Source: Maridesulfovibrio ferrireducens (lineage in GTDB: Bacteria > Desulfobacterota > Desulfovibrionia > Desulfovibrionales > Desulfovibrionaceae). Taken from it: a stretch of DNA of 64,000 bases. A program made the translations under genes and the position numbers. The stretch covers positions 124,001 through 188,000 of the forward strand of contig NZ_JAEINN010000002.1 in assembly GCF_016342405.1 (NCBI RefSeq), read 5' to 3'. The notes beneath the pieces are model-generated. The model saw only the letters and a list, made by a program, of their open reading frames with translations. It was not told the DNA's origin and did not search any database. This document shows positions 45,935 to 54,940 of the stretch, in pieces (position 1 is the first letter of the stretch; each line of letters opens with the position of its first letter).

Positions 45935-47017
45935 ATGGATTTTGCTGATAAAGTGAATGCCTTAGCAATTAGAGTTAACGAGCTGAGAGAACACTTAGCT
46001 ACTGAAGAAGCCACTAAAAATGCTTTAGTTCAGCCTTTTTTGCAGATGTTAGGCTATGACACATTTGATCCAAGAGTGGTTGTTCCTGAATTTACTTCTG
46101 ATACTGGAACCAAAAAGAATGAAAAGGTTGATTATGCTGTTATGAAAGACGGCAATCCTATCATGCTTATGGAATGCAAGGCTTGTGGATGTACTCTTGA
46201 TCAGGGCAAAGCTAATCAATTACATCGATATTTCCAGAATACACCGACTGCTCGTGTGGCTATTTTGACAGATGGAATAACATATAAGTTTTTTTCTGAT
46301 TTGGATAAGCCGAATCTGATGGACGCAAAACCCTTTATGGTTTTTGATTTTGAGAAAGTAGAACAGGCTTTAATACCAGAGTTAAGAAAAATTTCTAATG
46401 GGCAGTTTGATGAAAATTCAACTATGTATGCCGCACAAAATCTAAAGTATACACGAGAAATCAAGCGTCTTTTAGCTAATCAGTTTGAAGATCCTAGTGA
46501 TGAATTTATAAGGCTTTTTGCAGGGCAGGTCTATTCCGGACCGTTACGCGCAACCGTGATTGAAGAGTTTCGTGATAGAGTGGTGCAGGCTGCTCAAGAT
46601 TGTATCAATGAAATTATTAATGATCGACTTAAAAGTGCAATGACAGGTGAAGCTGTTCCTTCTAGTAATCATATTGCAGATAATAAGGCTCAGTCTGAAA
46701 ACTATGATGAAGATGAAGCTCCAAAGGTTGTTACTACTGAAGAGGAAATAGAAGGTTATCACATTATTAAGTCTATTTTGCGGGAAGTTGTTGAACCTTC
46801 CAGAGTCATTATGAGGGATACTAAAAGCTATTGTGGAGTTCTGCTTGACGATAATAACCGTAAGCCTCTTTGCCGTATGCACTTCAATACAGGGCAGAAA
46901 TATTTAGGTTTGCTAGATACAGATAAGAATGAGACTCGGCATCCTATTGAATCAGTAGATGATATTTATTCTTTTGCTGATGGTTTAAAAGAATCTCTTG
47001 CAAGGTATAATGATTAA
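45935..47017 (+). CDS. Orphan HsdR-N-type PD-(D/E)xK nuclease
   Basis: A 360-residue protein with an N-terminal type I restriction HsdR-N domain. The nuclease core shows D66 in KVDYAV and E80-C-K82 in LMECKA. A C-terminal beta-rich region (about 270-350, VIMRDTKSYCGVLLDDNNRK) is the domain often seen with these stand-alone proteins. There are no helicase, methylase or specificity genes, so it is not a full type I system. GAGAGG lies 8 bases before ATG 45935. It is transcribed from beside the left operators towards the repressor, the place where lambda keeps its rex genes, suggesting superinfection exclusion. Confidence 0.75.
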   Translation: MDFADKVNALAIRVNELREHLATEEATKNALVQPFLQMLGYDTFDPRVVVPEFTSDTGTKKNEKVDYAVMKDGNPIMLMECKACGCTLDQGKANQLHRYFQNTPTARVAILTDGITYKFFSDLDKPNLMDAKPFMVFDFEKVEQALIPELRKISNGQFDENSTMYAAQNLKYTREIKRLLANQFEDPSDEFIRLFAGQVYSGPLRATVIEEFRDRVVQAAQDCINEIINDRLKSAMTGEAVPSSNHIADNKAQSENYDEDEAPKVVTTEEEIEGYHIIKSILREVVEPSRVIMRDTKSYCGVLLDDNNRKPLCRMHFNTGQKYLGLLDTDKNETRHPIESVDDIYSFADGLKESLARYND

Positions 47018-47042
47018 TTCACGATTTGGTTTAATAAAAAGT

Positions 47043-47076
47043 AAATCCCCTGAGACATTGGTTTCAGGGGATTATT
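47043..47076. terminator. Terminator between the HsdR-N gene and the repressor
   Basis: The stem AATCCCCTGA / TCAGGGGATT with a ten-base loop and T-rich tail lies between the two convergent genes. Confidence 0.8.
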
Positions 47077-47142
47077 TGATTAGGAAAAGTTTTGTTTGGG
47101 AGAATTCTTTTTTTAATGATTTTCCAGATGAATAGATAATTT

Positions 47143-47670
47143 TTAAGCTGATTTCTTGGTTTGCTGGGAATCACTATTTATTTCAATGTTTGCTTGCTCT
47201 GCCGCTTTATTCAGAAGAATAGCTGGGTTTAGATCAATACTCTTACATATAATAAAAAGTTCTTCAGGTGTGGGAGAATCTTGTCCTGAAGTTATTGTAT
47301 CCAGTCTTTCAGTTGTAATGCCTGTCATAGTTGTAATTTTTTTATTTGATGATCCTGCCAGTCGTATATTTTCAGTGAGTTCATGAGCTACCTGTTTATT
47401 AAACAGGGTTAGCGTGCTTGGTTCTTCTCCAAACATTTCAAGAGGAGATACTCCTAACTTCTTCGCGTAACGCACCATATCTCCAAAAGAATTTTTTTCT
47501 CCGCCTAAATTTTCCGACAACCACCGCGAAACAGCCGCCTTGGAAACTCCAAGTCTTTTGCCAATGGTTTCTAAGGTTTCGCCTTCAGTGCGAAGCTTTT
47601 TAATGCGTTCCATAACAGCTTGCCAGCCGTGTGCTGCTTCTTTGTCGAATGGTTTTGTACTCATGCTCAT
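47143..47670 (-). CDS. Phage repressor-like HTH protein
   Basis: A 175-residue protein with an XRE-type helix-turn-helix (ETIGKRLGVSKAAVSRWLSEN, residues about 28-50) and a second, weaker helical DNA-binding-like region (about 95-140). It lacks the S24 peptidase part of LexA-like repressors, so induction must work through another factor, perhaps the Rha or Cro-type proteins. The start was taken at 47670; the longer frame would begin inside operator 47689. It is divergent from the Cro-like gene. Confidence 0.75.
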   Translation of the reverse strand: MSMSTKPFDKEAAHGWQAVMERIKKLRTEGETLETIGKRLGVSKAAVSRWLSENLGGEKNSFGDMVRYAKKLGVSPLEMFGEEPSTLTLFNKQVAHELTENIRLAGSSNKKITTMTGITTERLDTITSGQDSPTPEELFIICKSIDLNPAILLNKAAEQANIEINSDSQQTKKSA

Positions 47671-47688
47671 ATGATTAGCCTGAATTTT

Positions 47689-47704
47689 GTTTACGTGAGT
47701 TAAC
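47689..47704. promoter_or_regulatory. Repressor operator, right pair, site 1
   Basis: GTTTACGTGAGTTAAC, an imperfect 16-bp palindrome just upstream of the repressor start. Confidence 0.6.
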
Positions 47705-47723
47705 ATATTTTCTTGATTTGTTT

Positions 47724-47739
47724 GTTAACACGCGGTAAC
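47724..47739. promoter_or_regulatory. Repressor operator, right pair, site 2
   Basis: GTTAACACGCGGTAAC, 35 bases from site 1 and ten bases before the Cro-like start codon, so binding should block that gene. Confidence 0.65.
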
Positions 47740-47749
47740 CTTTCTCGTT

Positions 47750-47977
47750 ATGAATGACCTTGAAAAATATCGGACCGATAATGGGCTGACCTTTGAAGCT
47801 CTCGCTACGAAAGTAGGGATGAGCAAACCGGGGGTTTTTCGTCATTGTAAAGAGCAACAAATGATTTCTGGAGAAGCGGCTCTTCGGTATCATATTAATC
47901 TTGGTCTTCCGCTCAAAGTGCTTCGCCCTGATCTTTTTTGCTCCAACAATGAACCTCCACCACCGGAGGCACCATAA
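47750..47977 (+). CDS. Cro-like HTH protein
   Basis: A 75-residue small DNA-binding protein (LTFEALATKVGMSKPGVFRHCKEQ) with a proline-rich tail (NEPPPPEAP). It is divergent from the repressor with paired operators between, the standard position of cro. It should favour the lytic programme and heads the rightward transcript. Confidence 0.7.
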   Translation: MNDLEKYRTDNGLTFEALATKVGMSKPGVFRHCKEQQMISGEAALRYHINLGLPLKVLRPDLFCSNNEPPPPEAP

Positions 47978-48132
47978 AACATATCATCATTCCGCTTTAA
48001 ACCAGACCTGACTAAGCGCGGTTTGTTTCGAATATTTATATCAATCTTAAAAAGCTAAATAACACCAGAGTGAAGGGGCTATCTACTACAGATCGGTTTT
48101 AACTTTGGAAGTCAAAAGGGGAGGGGGAAGTC

Positions 48133-48312
48133 ATGAACAAGAATGAGTTAGCAAGTCAGTTTGAAAAAGCTGTGAAATTAAAAGGAAGCGAAAAAGGCTC
48201 TAGCGATGTTTTGAAAGAATTCGCTAGAGCCTTGGGATGGGATGTGAACAAATTGTATGTGCTGTCCAAAACGTTAGTTACAGAAGAACGTATTAGACAC
48301 CTTCAAGAATAA
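48133..48312 (+). CDS. Small phage protein (59 aa)
   Basis: A 59-residue frame (MNKNELASQFEKAVKL at the start, ending RIRHLQE) with GGGAGGGGGAAG upstream, giving good support. It is helical and charged, perhaps DNA-binding (LKEFARALGWDVNKLY). It overlaps the convergent 75-residue gene by 20 bases. Confidence 0.55.
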   Translation: MNKNELASQFEKAVKLKGSEKGSSDVLKEFARALGWDVNKLYVLSKTLVTEERIRHLQE

Positions 48313-48520
48313 TCACGAGGTCTTCTGTGTTTAATCGGCGTGTCTGATCAGGTAGCCAATTATATTTGTCTGCGCAGTATCTGCAAATGGCATCCATTCC
48401 CCTTAAATTGGGGTAGCCATAGTTTTCCCCGATTAAATCGCCCTGCCTGATCAACTGATACATGAGTTTTTTGTCGGCTTTTAAAAGTTTTAAGCGAGAA
48501 TCATCTTCTTTAGCACTCAT
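48293..48520 (-). CDS. Small hypothetical protein on the opposite strand
   Basis: A 75-residue protein (MSAKEDDSRLKLLKADKKLM at the start) with AAGGAGAACTTT directly before the ATG, a convincing ribosome site. It contains a single CRYC pair. It opposes the rightward early transcript, so it may be expressed in the lysogen. Confidence 0.55.
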   Translation of the reverse strand: MSAKEDDSRLKLLKADKKLMYQLIRQGDLIGENYGYPNLRGMDAICRYCADKYNWLPDQTRRLNTEDLVIILEGV

Positions 48521-48641
48521 AAAGTTCTCCTTATAAAGTTTATTTGATTGCTTTTGATATCATCGATGGACCTAGATAAAAAGAGTAATGATTTACTTAA
48601 TTATTAGCCTAATTATTGACCGTAACTTTAGAGGGTTATTC

Positions 48642-49109
48642 ATGAATAAATCACGCAAAAGCGTAGCAGTAGAAATTCAAAATATGGTGTTACGGCATCA
48701 TAATATGTCGGTTGAGGTCATAACAGAACAGACTTTCGGTTCTACCAAAAGTCACTGGACCTTATACAAGGAACTGAACCCCGAAGATTCCACCGCGAAG
48801 ATGGGCGTGCTGGACCTTGTGCCACTTATGAAGACATGCGGATCAGTGGCCCCGCTTGAGGCCATAGCCCACCAGATGAATATGGTGGTTGTCCCGCTAC
48901 CTGAAGCGGGTATTTTTTCGGCCTGTCTGGAAGACGACATGAACCGGACTACTAAAGAATTCAGCGATTCCGTAACTAAATTTGTTGCCATCATGGAAGA
49001 CGGCAAGATTGATCGGGCAGAGTTTGAGCAGTTTGATAAAGAGATAATGGAACTGATTTCAACAGCTCTTTACTGGCGTGACGGTATTAAAGCTATGGTG
49101 AAGGGCTAA
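48642..49109 (+). CDS. CII-like phage regulatory protein
   Basis: A 155-residue protein matching the Phage_CP76/CII-type regulators: a diverged helix-turn-helix (MSVEVITEQTFGSTKSHWTLYKELNP) and the LDLVPLMKTCGSVAPLEAIAHQMN segment. These proteins activate the repressor promoter at the lysogeny decision. The start was set at ATG 48642 after AGAGGG. It ends two bases before the primase gene, so they are coupled. Confidence 0.75.
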   Translation: MNKSRKSVAVEIQNMVLRHHNMSVEVITEQTFGSTKSHWTLYKELNPEDSTAKMGVLDLVPLMKTCGSVAPLEAIAHQMNMVVVPLPEAGIFSACLEDDMNRTTKEFSDSVTKFVAIMEDGKIDRAEFEQFDKEIMELISTALYWRDGIKAMVKG

Positions 49110-49111
49110 AT

Positions 49112-51478
49112 ATGGGGTGGGCTGGAACACATCTATCTGAAGAAGAGCGCAAGACCATAGCGCGTTCACTGTTTGAGGATGCAAAAGAAGAGGGTAAATG
49201 GCTGAACGGTAAATGTCCGTTTCATGCTGATGATAATCCTTCCTTTGGCTACAACTTTGAAGACGACTATTTTAAATGCCTTGCCGGATGCACCGACTGT
49301 GGCGATTTGATCAAGCTTTACAGCTTGGTTAACGGTTTGCCCAATGATGAAGGTTTTACTGAATTTAAAAAGAAGTTCGGACAGGGCGTAAACGATGGGC
49401 CGCAATCTAAAACCACTGTTCAGCAGAAGCGTAAGCCTAGTAAACGCGGTGCTAATGTCGTGATACCGGAATCAGCATGGGGCCGTATGGCTTTGTTACC
49501 TGATGATTGGTTTTTCATTCTGAAAAAAGAGCGCGGTTGGAATCCAGACGTTATCAAACGGCTAGACCTACGTATGCAGATGGTTTTCCGAAATAGTGAA
49601 GGTGCAATACTTCCTGTTAACGGTGCGCCTATGCGTGTGGCTATCCCCATTCGTGGCAATGATGGACAGCTTTATAATGTGCGCCTTTATCGTAAGCCCG
49701 GCACGAATTTGAAGAGTAAGATCATATCGTGGGGCAGGGGCTACGGTAATGCCCGTTTGTTTCCTGCACCTTGTACGCTCAGTAAGTCCGGACCTGTTCT
49801 GCTATGCGAAGGAGAACCGGATACCATATGCGCTATTTCTAACGGCTTCAGTTCCATTACTCAAACTTCCAAGACGGCTAAGTGGTCTAAAGAACATATG
49901 GAGCCGTTCACGGGCCGTGATGTGATTATAGCTTATGATGCTGACCAGCCGGGACAGGTTCATGCTGAAAACGCGGCGCGGTCTTTGGTTCAGGTGGCGC
50001 GTTCGGTGCGTATTATCGAATGGCCGGAATTCATGGGCCGTAATGCGGACGGTAGCTTGCCTGAAAAAGACGGGCTCGACCTTACCGACTTCTTTGTGCG
50101 TTTCAAGCAAGGGGCGAAGGATTTGCAAGCCCTGTTCGCCACGGCCCGCAAGGTTGAGATTCCGCAGGGCTGTGAAACAGGCGGGGAGTGGGCCTTTTTC
50201 CTTGATAATAGGTTCAAGCCTCGTTTGTTGGCGGATCAGCTTCTACGGGATCAGCCTTTGCTTGCTGATGATATGACGGGTTTGTTGTATCGCTGGAACT
50301 CAAAATACTGGGAACAGATTTCACGCGGCAACCTTCAGCAGTCGGCTACTCATTATCTCGGCATAGAGGCTTCAACCGCCCGTGTGAATGATGCAACGTC
50401 GCTGGCTATCAATTTAGCTAATCTTCCGCATGGGCGCGCGGTCAACGATCAAGGTGATTGGGTGTGTCTGCAAAACGGTATGCTTAATCTTAGAACTCTT
50501 GAGCTAAAGCCGCATGACCACGATTACTATTCCACTATATGTCTCGGTGTATCTTTCAATCCGGATTCAGAAGCTAAGTGTGATCGCTGGCTTAAATATC
50601 TGGCTGATACGGTTCAAACACCTGAACCTATTGCCCAGCTTCAAGAGTTCATGGGCTATAGCCTTACCCGTGATACGCACTTTGAAAAGTGTTTGTTGTT
50701 GCTGGGTGACGGTTCGGACGGTAAATCAACATTTCTAAATATCACGCGCGCGTTGGTTTCACCTGAAAATTGTTCGGCAGTTGCCTTTCAGGATTTGGAA
50801 GACCAGTTCCGGCGCGCCAGTCTCTATAACAAGCTGCTTAACATTTCTACGGAAATAGGTTCGGCGGCTATGGAAACACCCATATTTAAGGCTGTCGTAT
50901 CCGGTGACCCTATTCAGGGCGCATTTAAGCATAAAGATTCATTTGAATTTATGCCGTTCTGTAAGCTGGCTTTTGCCGCTAACAAGTTGCCACGTGTGCT
51001 TGATAATACAGACGGTTTTTTTAGGCGCATGTTGCCCATCAAATTCAAGCGGCAATATCTGGAAGGTGATCCAGACCGCAATCCGAACTTGTTTAAAGAA
51101 TTGGTTGCAAACGAATTGTCCGAAATCTTTCATTGGGCATTGGTCGGACTGCATAGGCTGTATGAGCAGGGGCGGTTTTCATCCTCAGATGAAACCATTG
51201 ATCTGCTGATGGATTACAGGCGGCTTAATAATCCAGTTCAGGCTTTCGTTGAAGATAAATGTGAGCTTGCGGACGGGGCTAAAGAGGCCAAGGACTCACT
51301 TTATAAGGCTTATCGTGAATACTGTTCTTTAAACGGCTATCAGGCCATGCACAAAGAGAATTTCTTTAGAGAGTTATACTCAGCGGTCAAGACTCTGCGT
51401 GAAACTCGTCCTCGTGTAGATGGGCGGCGTTGTCGTATGATTTCAGGCATTAAAACTAAGTTCGAGCTTACAGCCTAA
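49112..51478 (+). CDS. Phage primase-helicase (P4/D5 type)
   Basis: A 788-residue replication protein. An N-terminal zinc finger (CPFH at 35-38, CLAGC at 56-60) and a Toprim centre (VLLCEGEPDTICAI near 229) provide primase activity. The C-terminal half is a D5_N region with an SF3-type helicase whose Walker A is GDGSDGKST (about 531-539). The last 80 residues form a winged-helix-like Pox_D5 region, a diverged copy of which follows the Rha gene at 59350-59640. It should start replication at a nearby origin, probably in the downstream intergenic region. Confidence 0.92.
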   Translation: MGWAGTHLSEEERKTIARSLFEDAKEEGKWLNGKCPFHADDNPSFGYNFEDDYFKCLAGCTDCGDLIKLYSLVNGLPNDEGFTEFKKKFGQGVNDGPQSKTTVQQKRKPSKRGANVVIPESAWGRMALLPDDWFFILKKERGWNPDVIKRLDLRMQMVFRNSEGAILPVNGAPMRVAIPIRGNDGQLYNVRLYRKPGTNLKSKIISWGRGYGNARLFPAPCTLSKSGPVLLCEGEPDTICAISNGFSSITQTSKTAKWSKEHMEPFTGRDVIIAYDADQPGQVHAENAARSLVQVARSVRIIEWPEFMGRNADGSLPEKDGLDLTDFFVRFKQGAKDLQALFATARKVEIPQGCETGGEWAFFLDNRFKPRLLADQLLRDQPLLADDMTGLLYRWNSKYWEQISRGNLQQSATHYLGIEASTARVNDATSLAINLANLPHGRAVNDQGDWVCLQNGMLNLRTLELKPHDHDYYSTICLGVSFNPDSEAKCDRWLKYLADTVQTPEPIAQLQEFMGYSLTRDTHFEKCLLLLGDGSDGKSTFLNITRALVSPENCSAVAFQDLEDQFRRASLYNKLLNISTEIGSAAMETPIFKAVVSGDPIQGAFKHKDSFEFMPFCKLAFAANKLPRVLDNTDGFFRRMLPIKFKRQYLEGDPDRNPNLFKELVANELSEIFHWALVGLHRLYEQGRFSSSDETIDLLMDYRRLNNPVQAFVEDKCELADGAKEAKDSLYKAYREYCSLNGYQAMHKENFFRELYSAVKTLRETRPRVDGRRCRMISGIKTKFELTA

Positions 51479-51895
51479 TGAACTTCTTTACTGGCATATA
51501 TGTAAGTGGGGCGGCCTGTGCTGTTTCCCCCGCACCCCCTTCAGTAATAACCCAGCGGCGTAGCCACGCCTTACCTACTGGACAAATTAATACATGTTCG
51601 GAATTTCTGCTTCCCCCGGCGAAGCGGTTCCAATGTGTCGGTACCACACGGTCCACGTGTCAAAGCTTGGCAAGCCCCGTGAATACTGGATCGGTCCACG
51701 GTGGTACCAACGGTCCACGGTGCAGGGTGAAAGTCCCTTATATGCGTGCGTGGGCGCGTACGCATACGCGATACTCTCAGCATTTGGTTTTTAGCCTTGG
51801 TACATGGACTTCTGGAACAGAAAAGAAAAAGAGTAATGTTCTCAGTGGTTTTAATCATCAGTTGACTCGGGTTTAACCTTGGAACCGGAACCAAT
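51479..51895 (+). other. Gene-free region with iterated motifs, possible replication origin
   Basis: 417 bases between primase and the next gene. CGGTCCACG occurs at 51649, 51692 and 51711; CGGTACCAC at 51639 and its near-complement GTGGTACC at 51701; CGGTTCCAA at 51625 with its complement at 51878. A stem TATGCGTGCG (51741) / CGTACGCATA (51757) lies beside them. A 132-residue open frame crosses it but has no coding character. Iterons next to a P4-type primase are what a phage origin would look like. Confidence 0.45.
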
Positions 51896-52330
51896 ATGAA
51901 CGCATTAACAAAGCTTCAAAGCAAATACAAAAAGGCAGAACCTGAAAGTCTTTTCAACAAGTACTGCCGTATGTGTAGGCAGGACAGTATTGAATCTATG
52001 CCGGAAAATGAATTCAATCAGCATTGGCAGACTTTCGAAACGGGGCATGAAGCAATGAAGACGCTAGGCCGGATGATTCGTGAACAAGGCCAGCGGTTCA
52101 TGGTCAAGCGGAACAAGGCTGATGATTTGGTTGTGGTCATTGATGAAGCATGGGGCAGGGCCAATGGTGAAACCGTGTGGCAAATGTGGGAGCTATACGA
52201 AAAGGCCGCGCCGTTGATATGTTTATGCTACCTGAATCGCTTACCTTTTCACGGTGAAGAACCACCGAAGAAAATTACAAGCACCATGTTAACTTTAGGT
52301 ACTCCCCAGCGGTTCGCGAAACACGGGTAA
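51896..52330 (+). CDS. Hypothetical phage protein
   Basis: A 144-residue protein of no recognised family (MNALTKLQSKYKKAEPESL at the start). It is helical, with a YCRMC pair. It lies between the possible origin and the terminase genes, transcribed with them. Confidence 0.6.
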   Translation: MNALTKLQSKYKKAEPESLFNKYCRMCRQDSIESMPENEFNQHWQTFETGHEAMKTLGRMIREQGQRFMVKRNKADDLVVVIDEAWGRANGETVWQMWELYEKAAPLICLCYLNRLPFHGEEPPKKITSTMLTLGTPQRFAKHG

Positions 52331-52430
52331 CGTGAGGCTCGAGTCTTTTGCACACGGAATGTTTTAAAAAATATGCACACTGCACAAACTGTATCAAACG
52401 TGTCACTTTCACAATTCAGGTGCTACTTAA

Positions 52431-53000
52431 ATGGTTGAAAAATTTCACAAATCGATAAATCAGGCGTGGGTTCAGTTCGGGCAGGAGAACTGGCAGATTT
52501 CGCGGCGGACCTTCTTTAATTACGTCGGGAAGAACAAACAGGTGAAGCCCATCGGCGGCAAATATTACGAAGACGATATTTCAGAACTTGCTCAGCAACT
52601 TGGCTGGGTTCCCATCGGTAAAAAGGTGGAAGCGGACCAGCCGGATGAGGAAGGATTAACTGGAGATTCGGCAAAGCGTTTTCAGGAAGCTAAAGCCAAG
52701 GACAAGGAATACGAAGCGGAGCTTAGACGGCTGAAACTTGAGCAGACACAAGGCAAGCTCATTGACCGTGAAAGCGTGGAAATGCTCATGGCTGGTAAAA
52801 CTTCGGTACTGGATACGGGCCTTCGCCAACTGTTTTTGATGAAAGGGCGTGAATTAATCCATGCTGTTGAAGGTAATCCGGAACATGAGGAAGCATTTAT
52901 CCAGCTTATGAATGATGAGCTTGACGAATTACTGAGCGAGTTTGCGCGTACTGATCAAATCACAATGGAGTTTGTAAGTGGAAGCCAGTTCGATAGTTAA
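52431..53000 (+). CDS. Terminase small subunit-like protein (Nu1 type)
   Basis: A 189-residue protein. The N-terminal part (WQISRRTFFNYVGKNKQVKP) is a winged-helix-like DNA binder, followed by a long charged coiled coil, as in lambda Nu1 relatives. Its end overlaps the terminase large-subunit start by 23 bases. It should recognise the packaging site and recruit the motor. Confidence 0.75.
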   Translation: MVEKFHKSINQAWVQFGQENWQISRRTFFNYVGKNKQVKPIGGKYYEDDISELAQQLGWVPIGKKVEADQPDEEGLTGDSAKRFQEAKAKDKEYEAELRRLKLEQTQGKLIDRESVEMLMAGKTSVLDTGLRQLFLMKGRELIHAVEGNPEHEEAFIQLMNDELDELLSEFARTDQITMEFVSGSQFDS

Positions 53001-54939
53001 AAATATGGTCGGAAAGCCGGTACTCGTTCCGGTAGGTCGTTTTTCATTGTCTCCGGAAATGATTGGGAAGCGGTTCACCTTTTCATTCAGCCGTGGTGAA
53101 AAGCAGATTTTGCGGAAGCGTAAAAAGATCAAGGTCAGCAAGTGGGCGGAGCAGTCGCGCATTCTGGTTCCTGAATCCAGTTCCTTACCGGGCATGTGGC
53201 GCAATGATGTAACGCCTTACCTTACCGATATAATGGATAGCCTTTTTCATAGCGGAGTTCAGACCGTTGTTGTTTGTGCCGCTCCGCAGGTTGGTAAAAC
53301 CGAAGTGCTGCTTAACGCGCTGGGCTATGCCGTGGATCGCGAACCGAGTCCGGCAATGATCATCTATCCCGATATGACAGCGGCGAAGGATTCGAGCAGG
53401 GATAGAGTTCTGCCCATGCTTAAAACTTCACCTAAACTATCCAAGTATCTGACTGGCTCAACGGATGATGAAGCATCACTCCGCATAAACTTGCGGCACA
53501 TGCCGATCTATATGGGCTGGGCGCACTCTGCATCCCGTCTGGCATCGAAGCCTATCCGGTATGTTTTCTTTGATGAGATTGATAAATATCCAACCACCGC
53601 AAACAAGAAAGAAGCTGATCCGCTCAGTTTGGCGGAAAAGCGCGGGCGTACTTATCGCAATCGCAAATTTTTGAAAATTTCCACACCGACAAATGAAAGC
53701 GGCCCTATCTGGACGGCTCTGAATATCGAAGCGCAAGTTGTATTCGGCTATAAGGTGCGTTGCCCGATCTGCGGGCATGAGCATGAAATGGATTTTGATC
53801 AAATCAAATGGCCGGAAAGAGAAACGGCTGATCCTTCCCAGCATGCCGAACGGGTCGAGGCTGAAAAGCTGGCGTGGTACGAATGCCCGAACATGGGTTG
53901 CAAGTGGGATGATGGAACACGGGATAAGGCCGTAAGTTTTGGCGCATGGTTCGATCGTGTGTCCGGCACTCCGCTTGAAGCTTACCTTAAATCGAAGCGG
54001 CCCAAGAAGATCGGTTTTCATATTCCTAGCTGGCTATCAAGATTCGTTTCCTTGTCCGAAGTAGCCGCCGCATTTTTGCGGGGTCAGAAGTCCGGCCTTA
54101 ATCCTGAATGGCGCGAAAAGCTGAAAGACTTCATGAACTCTCACAAGGCGGAACCGTGGGTTAACTATCAGCAGGAGCGCAGTGAAGATAAGATTCTTGC
54201 GCTTAAAGATGATCGTCCGCGCTTGCTTGTTCCCGGTGGTGATGTGGTGGCTTGTCTCACTGCCGCCATTGATACGCAGTCCGGCAGGGGCGGTTATTTT
54301 CCCTATGAAATCCGCGCGTGGGGTTACGGCATGGTGCATGAATCATGGCTGGTTGCTGATGGCGAAGTTGATAGCTTTGAAGCTTTGGCGGAAGTTTTGT
54401 GGGATCGGGAATACAAGGACGCAGAAGGCAACCCTTACCTTGTGCGGCTGGCTCTAATAGATGCAATGGGGCATCGGACAGATGAAGTTTACGATTTTTG
54501 CCGACTGAATCGGGGTCGAATTCTGCCGCTGAAAGGTGAGCAGACAATGGCCCGCCCGTTTTCATACAGTCAGATTGATATTTTCCCCGGTTCAAACAAG
54601 CCGATTCCCGGCGGCCTTAAGCTTTTGCGGGTGAATGTGACGCATTACAAGAACGCTTTATCCAACCGCCTTGCCATTAATCCCGCTGATCCGGGAGCGT
54701 ATCACCTGCACAGTGAAGTTTCGGATGCGTGGGCGCGGGAAATGACCGCTGAATACGTGAATGAAAAAGGGTTTTGGGAATGTCCGAAAGGAAGGCCCAA
54801 CCATGCATGGGATATCGCCGGATACAATCTTGCGGCTGCGGACCTGCTGGGCGTTAAGTCTTACAAGCAAGCGGGTATGAAGACCAAGAAGAAAGCTCCG
54901 AAAAAGAAAGTAAACCCTTACACTAACGGCGGTAGATAG
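52978..54939 (+). CDS. Terminase large subunit (GpA type)
   Basis: A 653-residue packaging motor of the lambda GpA family. The Walker A is APQVGKTE (102-109) and Walker B is VFFDEIDK (near 196), giving the ATPase; the C-terminal half carries the nuclease. Zinc-like CPICGHEHEMD lies near 262. It starts at GTG 52978 with GGAG 8 bases upstream. A deletion-scarred copy of this gene lies at 27765, showing that a relative was once integrated at tRNA-Ser. Confidence 0.93.
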   Translation: MEASSIVKNMVGKPVLVPVGRFSLSPEMIGKRFTFSFSRGEKQILRKRKKIKVSKWAEQSRILVPESSSLPGMWRNDVTPYLTDIMDSLFHSGVQTVVVCAAPQVGKTEVLLNALGYAVDREPSPAMIIYPDMTAAKDSSRDRVLPMLKTSPKLSKYLTGSTDDEASLRINLRHMPIYMGWAHSASRLASKPIRYVFFDEIDKYPTTANKKEADPLSLAEKRGRTYRNRKFLKISTPTNESGPIWTALNIEAQVVFGYKVRCPICGHEHEMDFDQIKWPERETADPSQHAERVEAEKLAWYECPNMGCKWDDGTRDKAVSFGAWFDRVSGTPLEAYLKSKRPKKIGFHIPSWLSRFVSLSEVAAAFLRGQKSGLNPEWREKLKDFMNSHKAEPWVNYQQERSEDKILALKDDRPRLLVPGGDVVACLTAAIDTQSGRGGYFPYEIRAWGYGMVHESWLVADGEVDSFEALAEVLWDREYKDAEGNPYLVRLALIDAMGHRTDEVYDFCRLNRGRILPLKGEQTMARPFSYSQIDIFPGSNKPIPGGLKLLRVNVTHYKNALSNRLAINPADPGAYHLHSEVSDAWAREMTAEYVNEKGFWECPKGRPNHAWDIAGYNLAAADLLGVKSYKQAGMKTKKKAPKKKVNPYTNGGR

Positions 54940-54940
54940 T

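Noticed and set aside
45935-47017. Complete type I restriction-modification system
   Set aside because: Only an HsdR-N-like protein is present; no helicase motor, methylase or specificity gene adjoins it.
47143-47670. LexA/CI-type self-cleaving repressor
   Set aside because: The protein is too short and shows no Ala-Gly cleavage site or S24 Ser-Lys residues.
51478-51876. 132-residue open frame after the primase
   Set aside because: Its sequence has no protein-like pattern, no ribosome site, and it covers iterons and strong hairpins; the region reads better as non-coding.
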